Assembly: GCA_030697825.1 (NCBI GenBank)
Contig: JAUYOW010000331.1
Location: 1-46,801, forward strand
From: Gemmatimonadales bacterium
Lineage (GTDB): Bacteria > Gemmatimonadota > Gemmatimonadetes > Gemmatimonadales > JACORV01
Direction: 5' to 3'
DNA: 46,801 nt
In this document: in pieces, positions 17,017 through 25,900 of the stretch
Layout of the letters: each line of letters begins with the position of its first letter
Numbering within the stretch: the stretch's first letter is position 1
Notes under the pieces: generated by a model
What the model was told of the DNA's origin: nothing
The model's input: the letters and a program-made list of their open reading frames with translations, nothing else
Databases searched by the model: none
Translations under genes and position numbers: made by a program

Positions 17017-18123
17017 ATGGCCGCTGGTAGTCCGCGCGTCATCACGAGCTTGCTCGCGGGCCGGGAAGCGGCGGGACCGACGCTCCAGGAAACGCTGGAC
17101 GATTGCGCCAAGATGGGCCATCTCTGGCACCCCGAAGCCGACGACGCCGTCCGCTGCTACGCCTGTGGCCATCGGTGTCTGATCAAGCTTGGCCGCCGCG
17201 GCATCTGCAAGGTCCGCTACAACGAAGCCGGCAGCCTGTACGTGCCGCACGGCTACGTCGCGGCCCTTCAGTCCGATCCGATCGAGAAGAAGCCGTTCTT
17301 CCACGTGCTCCCCGGCTCCGACTGCGTGACCTTCGGCATGCTGGGCTGCGACTTCCATTGCGGCTACTGCCAGAATTGGCTCACCTCGCAGGCGCTGCGC
17401 GACCCGGGCGCCGGTGTCGCGCCCACACGCATCACCGCTGAGCAGCTCGTCGAGATCGGCGTCGGGCGCGGAGCCCGGGCGATCGGCTCGTCCTACAACG
17501 AGCCGCTGATAACCGCCGAATGGGCGCTGGATGTCTTCAAGGTGGCGCGTCCGGCTGGACTCAGGACGTGCTTCATCTCCAATGGCAACGCCACCGCGGA
17601 AGTGCTCGACTTCATCCGCCCCTGGACCGACTGCTACAAGATCGACTTCAAGGCCATGCAGGACCGGGCCTATCGCCAGCTGGGCGGAGTGCTCCAGCAC
17701 GTACTCGATGCTATGAAGATGGTGCACGAGCGCGGGTTCTGGATGGAGCTGGTCACGCTCGTAGTGCCGGGCTTCAACGACCACCCCGACGACTTGAAGC
17801 GCATGGCCGGCACGATTGCGGCTATCTCGCCGGACATTCCATGGCACATCACGGCGTTCCATCAGGATTACAGGATGACCGACCCGCGGAACACCACCGC
17901 CTCGGATCTCATCAAGGCGTGTGAGATCGGACGCGAGACCGGGCTCCAGTTCGTGTACGCGGGCAATCTTCCGGGTCGGGTGGGCCGATGGGAAAACACC
18001 TGGTGCCCCAGCTGCGGTGATCTCCTGATCGAGCGCTTTGGCTACCAAATTCTCCAACAGCGCATCATGGCCCAGGGCACCTGCCCATCTTGTGCCGCTC
18101 GCATCCCTGGCGTCTGGACCTGA
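17017..18123 (+). CDS. amrS: AmmeMemoRadiSam system radical SAM enzyme
   Basis: 368 residues from ATG 17017. The radical SAM cluster motif CDFHCGYC (Cys 111, 115, 118) binds the 4Fe-4S cluster that cleaves S-adenosylmethionine. An N-terminal Cys-rich segment (CYACGHRC, then GICKVR) and a C-terminal pair of CPSC motifs match the AmrS subfamily. Core sequences IGSSYNEPLI, CYKIDFKAM and ITAFHQDYRM are typical. In many genomes the gene is linked to those for MEMO1-like and AMMECR1-like proteins; neither is within this window. It is followed 13 bases later by the DCC-family gene, so the two are probably co-transcribed. Confidence 0.93.
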   Translation: MAAGSPRVITSLLAGREAAGPTLQETLDDCAKMGHLWHPEADDAVRCYACGHRCLIKLGRRGICKVRYNEAGSLYVPHGYVAALQSDPIEKKPFFHVLPGSDCVTFGMLGCDFHCGYCQNWLTSQALRDPGAGVAPTRITAEQLVEIGVGRGARAIGSSYNEPLITAEWALDVFKVARPAGLRTCFISNGNATAEVLDFIRPWTDCYKIDFKAMQDRAYRQLGGVLQHVLDAMKMVHERGFWMELVTLVVPGFNDHPDDLKRMAGTIAAISPDIPWHITAFHQDYRMTDPRNTTASDLIKACEIGRETGLQFVYAGNLPGRVGRWENTWCPSCGDLLIERFGYQILQQRIMAQGTCPSCAARIPGVWT

Positions 18124-18136
18124 GTCTCTCCACGCG

Positions 18137-18526
18137 GTGACCGCCGCGCGGGAGTGGACGCTCATCTACGACGGCGACTGCGCGTTCTGCCGGCGTTGCG
18201 TCGCACTTCTCGCGCAATGGGATCGCCACGGCCGCGTGCGCGCCGTGCCGTTTCAGGAAGAGAAGGCCCTGGTCGGCCTCCCTTCGATCCCGCTCCGCGC
18301 GCTCCACCAGGCCATGCACCTCGTCGCGCCCGACGGCGCCGTGCTCCCGGGCGCCGCGGCCGTCCCCGAGATCCTGCGGCTACTGCCTGGTGGAACCCCG
18401 CTCTCCTGGGCGTTCGCAGCACCCGGCGTACCAAGGGTCGCGGCCGCGATCTACCGGGTCGTTGCCCGGAACCGTCATCGGCTGGGGTGTGGGTCCGCGA
18501 CCTGCCCGAACGGTCTCCCGGGTTGA
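18137..18526 (+). CDS. DCC-family thiol-disulfide oxidoreductase-like protein (DUF393)
   Basis: 129 residues from the GTG at 18137. The defining motif YDGDCAFCRRC (Cys 15 and 18) sits at the N-terminus after a first beta strand (WTLIYDGDC), followed by RVRAVPFQEE and LHQAMHLVAPDGAVLPGAAA, the usual DUF393 pattern. The C-terminal region AAIYRVVARNRHRLG ends in a CGSATC element, giving two extra cysteines. It is thought to be a redox protein; the substrate is unknown. It shares an operon with amrS, and its stop codon overlaps the -35 box of the promoter for the next gene. Confidence 0.9.
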   Translation: MTAAREWTLIYDGDCAFCRRCVALLAQWDRHGRVRAVPFQEEKALVGLPSIPLRALHQAMHLVAPDGAVLPGAAAVPEILRLLPGGTPLSWAFAAPGVPRVAAAIYRVVARNRHRLGCGSATCPNGLPG

Positions 18527-18551
18527 ACGCCGGGGCGCTTTGGGGTACGTT
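18523..18551 (+). promoter_or_regulatory. internal promoter ahead of the MIP18-like gene
   Basis: TTGAAC (18523-18528), exactly 17 bases, then TACGTT (18546-18551). AAGGGAG at 18561-18567 is a good ribosome site for the ATG at 18578, so this gene, unlike several neighbours, has a normal leader. Confidence 0.45.
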
Positions 18552-18577
18552 GCCGTGACGAAGGGAGTTCTGAGCCG

Positions 18578-18880
18578 ATGCCAACTGAAGACCAGGTCCG
18601 AGCGGCGCTGCGCCGGGTCAAGGACCCCGAGCTGAACCTCAACATCATCGATCTCGGGCTCGTCTACGAAATCGCCGTTGACGATCAGACCGCCGATGTG
18701 CACGTGCAGATGACGCTGACTTCGCCCGGCTGCCCGGCCGGCCCCGAGATCATGTCCGATGCCCAGGCAGCCATCGAGGGCTTGGAGGGTGCCGGAAAGG
18801 TGGACATCGAGTTGGTTTGGACGCCCTACTGGACGCCCGAGCAGATCGACCCTCGGCTGAGGGCGTTCTTGGGGGGTTAG
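18578..18880 (+). CDS. MIP18/SufT-family iron-sulfur assembly factor
   Basis: 100 residues. DUF59/MIP18 fold: VKDPELNLNIIDLGLVYEI, then VQMTLTSPGCPAGPEIM with the conserved Cys of the TxxGCP motif, and VELVWTPYWTPEQID (here DIELVWTPYW) as the C-terminal signature. Members help in iron-sulfur cluster maturation or transfer (SufT, PaaD-like). It stands apart from the SUF operon 13 kb to the right but next to the iron-sulfur enzyme AmrS. Its stop overlaps the convergent rnd stop by three bases. Confidence 0.92.
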   Translation: MPTEDQVRAALRRVKDPELNLNIIDLGLVYEIAVDDQTADVHVQMTLTSPGCPAGPEIMSDAQAAIEGLEGAGKVDIELVWTPYWTPEQIDPRLRAFLGG

Positions 18881-20028
18881 CTCGCCAGGGCCTTGAGGAA
18901 ATCCTCGCCCAGCACTTCCACCTGCCACTTCCGCATCTCGGGGATCGTCCGCAGCGCACCCGCCGCCTTCGGCATCGCCCGCGCCACCGCTTCCAGCGTC
19001 CCCTTGGGACAAAGCACTCCAGGGTCGAGCGCGAGTCGCTCGGCCGCCGCGTTGCGTACTGTCTTGAGCCGCTCGACGCGCCCTTCGAACTTCGGGTCGG
19101 AGGCACGGCGCTCGCCGTGCGGAAAGCGCGGCAACTCCTTTTCCGGCACCGCGAGGCCACGCTCGATAGCTCCAAGGAGCGCATCGCTACGCTGCTCCAC
19201 GATCCGCGGGGAGATGCCTTTCCAGTCCTTGAGCGCCTCAGGCGTCCGCGGTCCCGCGCCCGCCAGATCGAGGAGAGCTTCGTTGGAGACCACGCGGAAG
19301 CTCGCCCGGTCCAGCTCTGCCGCGACCTCGTCCCGCCAGTGGACCAGCTCGCGCAAGAGCGCCAGGCCGCGCCGCGACAATAGCCGTGCGCCCTTGACCC
19401 GCAGGTACGAATCACCGTTGGTCTGCGGCGGTGACCAACGCAGCTTCTCCAGTCGCACGAACTCCTCTTCCGCCCACGCCAGACGCCCGTTGGCCTCGAG
19501 TGCGGCGCGGAGCGTGTCCCTTAGCGCTGGGAGATATCGGGTGTCGGTCGCGGCATAGTCGAGCATCTCGGGCGGGAGCGGCCGGCGCGACCAGTCAGCG
19601 CGCTGGTACTTCTTGTCGAGCGTCACGCCCACATGCTTCTCGAGCAGCGCCGCCAGGCCGATGGCCGGCTCGCCGAGGAGCTGCGAAGCGATTCTCGTGT
19701 CGAAGAGACGCCGGGCCCGAACGCCGTAGTCCCGGTCAAGGATGCGGAGGTCGTAATCGGCGTCGTGGAACACGACCTCGACCTTGGGGTCGGCGAGCAG
19801 CGCGCCGAGGGTGCTGACGTCGGTCACCGTGAGCGGGTCGATGATCGCCGTCTCGCGACGGCTGGAGAGCTGGATCAGGTAGATCCGGTCGACGAAACGG
19901 TGGAAGCTTGCGGCCTCCGTATCGACCGCGACCAGTGGTTCCTTCCCCACCCGCTGCACCAACGCCTCAAGCTCGGCGGCGGTGCTGACATACCGGTGCG
20001 GCGTGGGCCCTTTCGGCGCGGTCACCAT
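18877..20028 (-). CDS. rnd: ribonuclease D
   Basis: 383 residues from ATG 20028 (TTG 20034 and GTG 20025 are alternatives). It is a DEDDy 3'-5' exoribonuclease: VAVDTEAASF carries the first Asp and Glu, VVFHDADYDLRIL the second Asp, and LDYAATDTRYL the Tyr and last Asp. An HRDC-like helical region follows (LREVHWRDE-type segment and DWKGISPRIVEQRSDALLGA, about residues 215-290), then a second HRDC-like half. It acts in tRNA and small RNA 3' processing. A weak promoter-like pair TTGCGC (20066-20061)-18-GAGCTT (20042-20037) lies upstream. Stop codon shared with the convergent MIP18-like gene. Confidence 0.93.
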   Translation of the reverse strand: MVTAPKGPTPHRYVSTAAELEALVQRVGKEPLVAVDTEAASFHRFVDRIYLIQLSSRRETAIIDPLTVTDVSTLGALLADPKVEVVFHDADYDLRILDRDYGVRARRLFDTRIASQLLGEPAIGLAALLEKHVGVTLDKKYQRADWSRRPLPPEMLDYAATDTRYLPALRDTLRAALEANGRLAWAEEEFVRLEKLRWSPPQTNGDSYLRVKGARLLSRRGLALLRELVHWRDEVAAELDRASFRVVSNEALLDLAGAGPRTPEALKDWKGISPRIVEQRSDALLGAIERGLAVPEKELPRFPHGERRASDPKFEGRVERLKTVRNAAAERLALDPGVLCPKGTLEAVARAMPKAAGALRTIPEMRKWQVEVLGEDFLKALAS

Positions 20029-20084
20029 AATCAAGGAAGCTCGCCGGGCGACGCGGCTTGGCGCAACTGCCGGGCAGTCGCTGT

Positions 20085-20225
20085 TTCCACCTATCCACGT
20101 CGATACTCACGGATTCTTCAACAATGACGTGTTGATGTGTAGATGATGTGTTGACAGACGGCAGACCTAGCTAATAACTGACGCTATGATGTATTTATGA
20201 TGTCTCGATACTGACGCTACTATTT
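20085..20225. promoter_or_regulatory. AT-rich repeat-bearing regulatory island
   Basis: The 337 bases between rnd and the hotdog-hydrolase gene include a stretch strikingly less GC-rich than its surroundings. It holds a perfect inverted repeat TCAACA-N6-TGTTGA (20118-20135), a consensus -35 TTGACA (20151-20156) followed by TAATAACTG, two TATGATGT copies (20185-20192, 20196-20203; each contains the -10-like TATGAT), and a direct repeat ACTGACGCTA (20177-20186, 20210-20219). Downstream, 20314-20347 has two GACCTTCAAC copies in a pyrimidine-rich leader. No gene is seen. Confidence 0.5.
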
Positions 20226-20365
20226 GCAGTGGCGCGTACATCCGGAGGTGGAAACCTCGCGAACAAGACTCGGCCGCGACGCTCGCCAAGGTACCTTCGC
20301 TCAGCTACCTTTGGACCTTCAACGTCTTTTCTTCTTCGACCTTCAACTCTTCGACGTCCTATATC

Positions 20366-21577
20366 GTGAGCCGACTCCCTCCCGTCACCATCACCGTCTA
20401 CCCGTACGACTGCGATTCGTATGGCCACCTCAACGAAGCTGCGTACCTCCAGGTCTTCGAGCGCGCGCGCTGGGAGGCCATCGCCAAGACGGCGGGGAAG
20501 GATCTTTTCCGGCGCCATGGCGTGTGGCCCGCCGTTCGGCGCGCGACGGTGGATTATCACCTGCCCGCGTTTCCGGGCGACGTGCTCGAGATCGAAGTGC
20601 AGATGGAGAAGCTGGGGCGAACGTCGATGGAGCTGCGCCAGCGCGCCAAGCGTTCGTCCGACGGCGCGCTCGTGGCCGAGGCCCATCTGGTCTTCGTGAT
20701 GATAGACGGCTCAGGGAACCCCACCCCGGTGCCGGAGGAGATCGGGGGCCTGTTCGGGACGCGGGTTTCGACCCGCGTCGGCGAGGTGGTGCGTTACGAC
20801 GTAGGCGAGGTCACGCTGGCCGCGGACGTCCGAGGCGACGGGCCGGCGCTGCTCCTCATCCACGGCTACCCGCTCGACCGCTCCATCTGGGCGCACCAGG
20901 TAGCCACCCTCGCCGGGTGGCGGCGCATCGCGCCGGACCTCCGCGGTCTAGGTCTATCCGACGCGCCGGCCGAAGGGTACTCGATGGCGGCCTATGCCGA
21001 TGACTTGGCGCGGCTGCTCGATCGTCTGCGGATAGACAAGGCTGTGATCGCCGGGCTTTCGCTGGGGGGGTACATCGCTTTCGAGATGTTGCGGCGTCAC
21101 CGGATCCGGGTGGCGGGGCTGATCCTCGCCGACACGCGGGCGGAGGCTGACGACGAGGACGCGAAGCGCGCTCGCGACGAGGCGGCTGCGCTGGCGGTGT
21201 CGAAGGGGGCGACGGCCATCGCGGAGCTGATGATCCCGCGCCTGCTCGGCCGCTCGACGCAGCAGACCCAGCCGCAGGTCGTGGACAGGCTGAGGGAGAT
21301 CATCGGCCGGGCGTCGGTGCCGGGTATCGTCGGGGCGCTGCGCGCCATGCGCGACCGGCCTGACTCCACGGCGTTGCTTCCGACGATCGATGTGCCGACG
21401 CTGGTCGTGGTGGGGCAGGAAGACGAGCTGACGCCGCCGGCTTTGGCGAAGGCGATGACCGCGGCGATCCCGTCAGCCGCGATGACGATCATTCCGAGCG
21501 CCGGCCACGTGACGTGCCTGGAGGCGCCCACAGCGGTGAGCCGGGTGTTCGCAGAGTTCCTGGAAGCGGTGAGGTAG
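20366..21577 (+). CDS. hotdog thioesterase fused to alpha/beta hydrolase
   Basis: 403 residues from GTG 20366. Residues 1-~135 are a 4-hydroxybenzoyl-CoA thioesterase/YbgC-type hotdog: YPYDCDSYGHLNEAAYLQVF, with ERARWEAIA, a pattern close to the family's D-x-D-x-x-G-H-x-N. After a short linker (about 136-155), residues ~160-403 are an alpha/beta hydrolase: oxyanion region LLLIHGYPLDRS, nucleophile elbow GLSLGGY, acid region VVVGQEDELTPP, and catalytic His in PSAGHVTCLEAP. Both active sites look intact. The fusion suggests coupled acyl-CoA thioester and ester hydrolysis; substrates are unknown. The gene has its own AT-rich upstream region and abuts the fdxA stop. Confidence 0.88.
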   Translation: MSRLPPVTITVYPYDCDSYGHLNEAAYLQVFERARWEAIAKTAGKDLFRRHGVWPAVRRATVDYHLPAFPGDVLEIEVQMEKLGRTSMELRQRAKRSSDGALVAEAHLVFVMIDGSGNPTPVPEEIGGLFGTRVSTRVGEVVRYDVGEVTLAADVRGDGPALLLIHGYPLDRSIWAHQVATLAGWRRIAPDLRGLGLSDAPAEGYSMAAYADDLARLLDRLRIDKAVIAGLSLGGYIAFEMLRRHRIRVAGLILADTRAEADDEDAKRARDEAAALAVSKGATAIAELMIPRLLGRSTQQTQPQVVDRLREIIGRASVPGIVGALRAMRDRPDSTALLPTIDVPTLVVVGQEDELTPPALAKAMTAAIPSAAMTIIPSAGHVTCLEAPTAVSRVFAEFLEAVR

Positions 21578-21847
<270 letters not shown>

Positions 21848-21901
21848 CTATGTGCTCCAGCCATAAGGCGTTTCGGACCGGTGTTCAGGCTCCTTGGCGC
21901 G

Positions 21902-21929
21902 ATTTAAGGGACGGCCGATGCGGTGTCAA
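21902..21929 (-). promoter_or_regulatory. fdxA promoter
   Basis: On the minus strand TTGACA (21929-21924) and TTAAAT (21907-21902) are 16 bases apart. The -35 box lies in the loop of the terminator-like hairpin 21910-21946. The predicted leader is about 48 bases. Confidence 0.55.
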
Positions 21930-21946
21930 GCCCGCACGCGGCCGTC
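21910..21946 (-). terminator. terminator-like hairpin after the PorV-like gene
   Basis: GACGGCCG (21910-21917) pairs with CGGCCGTC (21939-21946), and TGCGG (21919-21923) with CCGCA (21932-21936), around a loop containing TGTCAAG. On the minus strand it is followed by CCCTTAAAT. It lies 14 bases after the stop at 21960. Confidence 0.5.
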
Positions 21947-21959
21947 TCCTTTTCGTGGC

Positions 21960-22919
21960 TCAGCGTCCGACGGTGACCCCCAAACGCTGCTGAGTGCCAA
22001 ACACGTTCGAGCCCTGGTAGGCGTAGTCCAAGGTGAGCGGGCCGAGGACCAGTCCGCCGCCGAAGCTGATCGCCTTGGTCCCGTAATCCGCGTCCGCCCC
22101 CGAAGCGAATCCGAAGCGCCCGAGCAGCTCGAAGCTCCCCGGTCTTCCGAGGCCCAGCTCGGCGCCGCCCACGATACGGCCGGGCGCACCCTTGAGGCCG
22201 ACGTAGTCGGCGGCCAGGGCCAGGTGCAGCGAGCCTTCCGGGCGCAGCGGCCGGAGCTCGATGCCGGCGCGCAGGGTTTGCGGCAACGGCGAGGAGAAGT
22301 CTGCCAGGTCCACGCTGCCGCCGACGAACTGGACGCTCGCCCCCACGGACACGGGCGCGCCGGCGCGTGCCGGCAGCCGGAGCCCGGCTGAGAAGCTCAT
22401 GGAGGAGCCGGATTCGTCAGCGACGGTCGTCGAATAGTAGTTGACCGCGGCACCCACGCTCAGCGAGCGGCCAAGCGTGAAGGCCGCCGCGCCGGTCGCG
22501 GCCAGCTCATTCGCCGACAGGGAGTTTCCCGTAGGTGTGCCTTGGCCGCCGCAGCCGTTGCACACCAGCTCATCGATGGAGCCGAGGTTGAGGTAGCGGG
22601 CCCCGACCGCGACCCTGAGAGCAGAGGCGCGGAAGCCGAGCGCCATGGAGCCTGCCTTCGCGCCGTCGAAGATGGTCTGCCCGGATGCGTGCAGCGTGAA
22701 ACCCGCCACGGTCGCGAGCCCGGCCGGGTTGGCGAACAGGCTGGCGATCCCGCCCGTGGCGGTGAGGGCGCCGCCCATCGCGGCGGCGCGCGGCACGGTG
22801 GTGAGCTGGAGTACGGTGGCGCCGGACTCGCCGTTGGCGCGGTCCACGGTCTGGGCGGAGGCGGCCGCCGTGGAAGCGGCCGCGAGCGCGAGGGCGGAGA
22901 CGACGGTTCGCATGGTCAT
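21960..22919 (-). CDS. PorV/UPF0164-like outer-membrane beta-barrel protein
   Basis: 319 residues from ATG 22919 (22913 also possible). A signal peptide (VVSALALAAASTAAASAQ) precedes the family hallmark TTVPRAAAMGGALTATGG and ASLFANPAGLA. The rest alternates short amphipathic strands and turns (for example LRVAVGARYLNLG, ILGRF-like ELLGRFGFASGAD, LTLDYAYQGSNVFG), as expected of an outer-membrane barrel. PorV is the type IX secretion shuttle that collects cargo; UPF0164 relatives exist outside it. It starts ten bases after the subtilase stop, so the two are surely co-transcribed, and the subtilase carries a sorting-like C-terminal domain. The link is discussed under findings. Confidence 0.78.
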   Translation of the reverse strand: MTMRTVVSALALAAASTAAASAQTVDRANGESGATVLQLTTVPRAAAMGGALTATGGIASLFANPAGLATVAGFTLHASGQTIFDGAKAGSMALGFRASALRVAVGARYLNLGSIDELVCNGCGGQGTPTGNSLSANELAATGAAAFTLGRSLSVGAAVNYYSTTVADESGSSMSFSAGLRLPARAGAPVSVGASVQFVGGSVDLADFSSPLPQTLRAGIELRPLRPEGSLHLALAADYVGLKGAPGRIVGGAELGLGRPGSFELLGRFGFASGADADYGTKAISFGGGLVLGPLTLDYAYQGSNVFGTQQRLGVTVGR

Positions 22920-22929
22920 GGGTACCGCC

Positions 22930-25900
22930 TTAGCGTGACGGGCTGAGAATCATGAGGCGCCGCCGCAGGATGCCGGTGCCGGTGTCGATCACCACCAGGT
23001 ACATGCCGTTAGGAAGTCCGGGTGACTCGCCGCGCACGTCCCATACGTAGCGGTTGGGCGGGAGCTGTTCCAACAGGCGCACCCGGAGTCCCGAGAAGCT
23101 GTAGATCGCGACGGACCGGGGAATCTGGTCGTAGCTGAAGATCACCTGCCCGTTCCGGACCGGGTTCTCCGAGAAGATGAACGCTTCGCCGGCGGCGAGG
23201 ATCGTGGCCGATCCGAGCGTGCTCGATCCCGCGAGCGACACCGTCGCGGGAAGCGTCGAGAGAAGACCAGTCGCGTACACCGTCGCGGGCGTCAGCCCAA
23301 GCGTGTCTCCCTGACGGAGCCGATCCGTCAGGGTGAGAACGGCGAGCAGCGTCTGCGAGCCACCCGCCGCAACGTTATGGTTGAGCCCTTTGAAGGTCGC
23401 GCTCGCCCCGGCCGCGAAAGGGTTGTTTACTGTGGCGAGCGGCGGTCCGCTCGGCACCATGCCGGTGCCTGCGGAGTCCCGGTAGAGCGCCAGCTGCTGC
23501 ACGAGTGCGCTCAGGGAGTTGCCGCTCGTCGCGGACACACGGAGCGAGTCCACCCGGGCACCTTCCAGGCTCGTGGCGCCGATGGTGAGCTGGAGCGCCG
23601 CCAGCGCCCCCACCTGAAGCCGTGCCGTTGGCGGGCTCGGCCCCGGCGCGACGGCGAGGGCGGCCTGACCGCCGATCGTGAACCGTCGGAAGGAGAAGCT
23701 CACCGGCCCGAGCTTGACGGGGCGCGTGCCGCTGTTCTTGCCCCGCGCGTAGACGTCGGCGCTGTCGAGCCGGAACTGGATCGCCTGTCCCCAGGTGGCG
23801 TTATCGGCGCCGTCGCCGAGTACCACCCACCACCGGTCTCCGGGCGGCAGGATCCCCCCGTTGCCGGGCAGGACGCGAACGACTCCCCCGCTGATGTTGA
23901 GGGAGGTGGCCAGCACCGGCTCGCCGCTGCCGGCCACCCCATTGGAGTCGAGGTCGGCGACGAGGCGCATGTTGGTCAGCGAGTTCGCCGCCAGATTGCC
24001 GGTGGTGCGTAGGATGAGCGAGTCGACGATCGTGGACTCCCCCTGGACAACGAACCGCACGTGAGCCAGCGCCAGGGCGGTCGCCGTGCGCAGCACGGCG
24101 GCGGTGTCCAGCACCGGCCCGCCGTAGGCGAGCGTGGATTGGATGATGTTCAGGCTGCTGCCGGTGACCGGTAACCCGGTCGTGACGATGGCGCTGTCGG
24201 TGACCAGGCCGCGTCCCGAGAGCGAGTCCGTCCGGAAGTCGATCGTGCCGCCCACGGTCGCCGTGATCGGGAAGTCGGCCACCACGAGCCAGTTCTTGGT
24301 CGTCGCGGCGCTCGCCCGCGGGTCGCCGCTCGGCGTGAAGCTCGCGGCGACCGTCGCGCCGGTGACGGTGCTCGCGATGGTCGCCTCGCTGCTGTCACCG
24401 GTGTCGAACACGCCGTTGCCGTTGGCGTCCCGCACCAGACGCAGGTTCTGCAGCGAAGCGGCTGGCGTCGCCGTGCCGCCTATCGTGCCGACGAACCGAC
24501 GCAGCGAGAATCCCTCGGAGGCATCGGGCGTCGCGTTGAGGCGCAGGAGCACGACATTGGGCTGGCCGGTCGTCGCAACGCTGGAAACAAGCGCACCGCC
24601 CGAGGAGGCCGCCACCGTACCGATGGCCTGGGCACGCACCACGCCTCCGCTGATCGCGATGCCCGAGAAGGTGACATCGCTGGCGTCGCTCACCTTCTGA
24701 GCGGTGATGTTCGCCGCCGCCTCGAGGTTGAGCTGGAACGTCTGTCCGTTGGTCGGTGTGCCGTTCAGGGCGTACGCCGCGAGCAGGTAGACGTTGGCGC
24801 TGACCGGGAGGTTGAGGGAGAGCCCCGTGAAGACGGCCTCACCATCGTTGGTGGGAACCGCGACCGTTCCCAGCAGCACCTCGCTTCCGCCCACCGTGCC
24901 GGTGCTGTCCACGTCCGCGTAAAGCGAAACGCCGATCACGCCCGTGGCGTCGTTGCCGGTCCCCGTCGACCGCAGGCGGATGCCGGTGAGCGTGAAGGCG
25001 TCCGTCTGGCTGCCCGACAGACGAACCTGAAGCGAGGGGATGATCGAACGCGGCAACACGAAGGGACCGCCTAGGCTGCCGTTCGAAGGTCCCGCGGTCG
25101 CGGTCAGGTTGGCGGGCGTCGCGCCCAGCGCCATCTGCACGTCGAGCTTGCCATACCCCCACGACGCATTGGGGAGCGGTGCGCCGACCGGCGAGCCGCT
25201 CGCCGTGTTGTAGGCGACGGCCGTGAAGCCGTCCGAACGCGCGCTCCCCGCGAGAATGGCGCGCACCAGTTCCGGGGTGAGTCCCGGGTTGCGTTCGAGG
25301 AGCAAGGCCGTCGAGCCCGTCACCATCGGGGCCGACATCGACGTGCCGCCCGCGATGGTGTGTACGCCGTCGGTGCCCACCAACAGCGGGTTCGGAGCCG
25401 GGGTCGTGTTGATCGAAAGCGACGAGAAGATCGCGGTGCCCGGAGCCGAAATGTCCGGCTTCTGGCGTGCCACCGCATCGCGGACGGGTCGCGATGGACC
25501 GGACGACGAGAAGGTGGCGAGATCTCCGAGTGTGGAGCGAACCGTGAATGCGACATTGTTTCCGCCCTGCGAGTTCCAGGACAGCCTGGTGGTGTGCGCC
25601 GCGACGGTGATGGCCCGCGAGGCGTTCCCCGGCGACCCGACGATGTTGCCGTTGTCCCCGCCGCCGACGATCTGGGCTTCGAGGAACGTGGCACCGAGCT
25701 GCGAGGCGTAGAGCCAGGTGTCGAAGCGCCCGTTCCCCAGACGGCGGTTCATCTGGACGGTGACCCGCCAGGTACCTGGAGCCGGTGTCTGGGTCGCCAC
25801 AGCGTCGAAGAACTCGATCTCCACTTGTCGGTCGAGGTTCTGCGGCGCGAGCCCGGAGGAGGCGTTGTCAATGAAGATACGTCCCTGCGCGTCGTCGGTC

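Noticed and set aside
17311-17330. Other CACGTG hexamers (for example near 17318, 21506 and 38630) as parS candidates
   Set aside because: Their flanks lack the GTTT/CAAC-type arms, and they lie inside coding sequences of unrelated genes.
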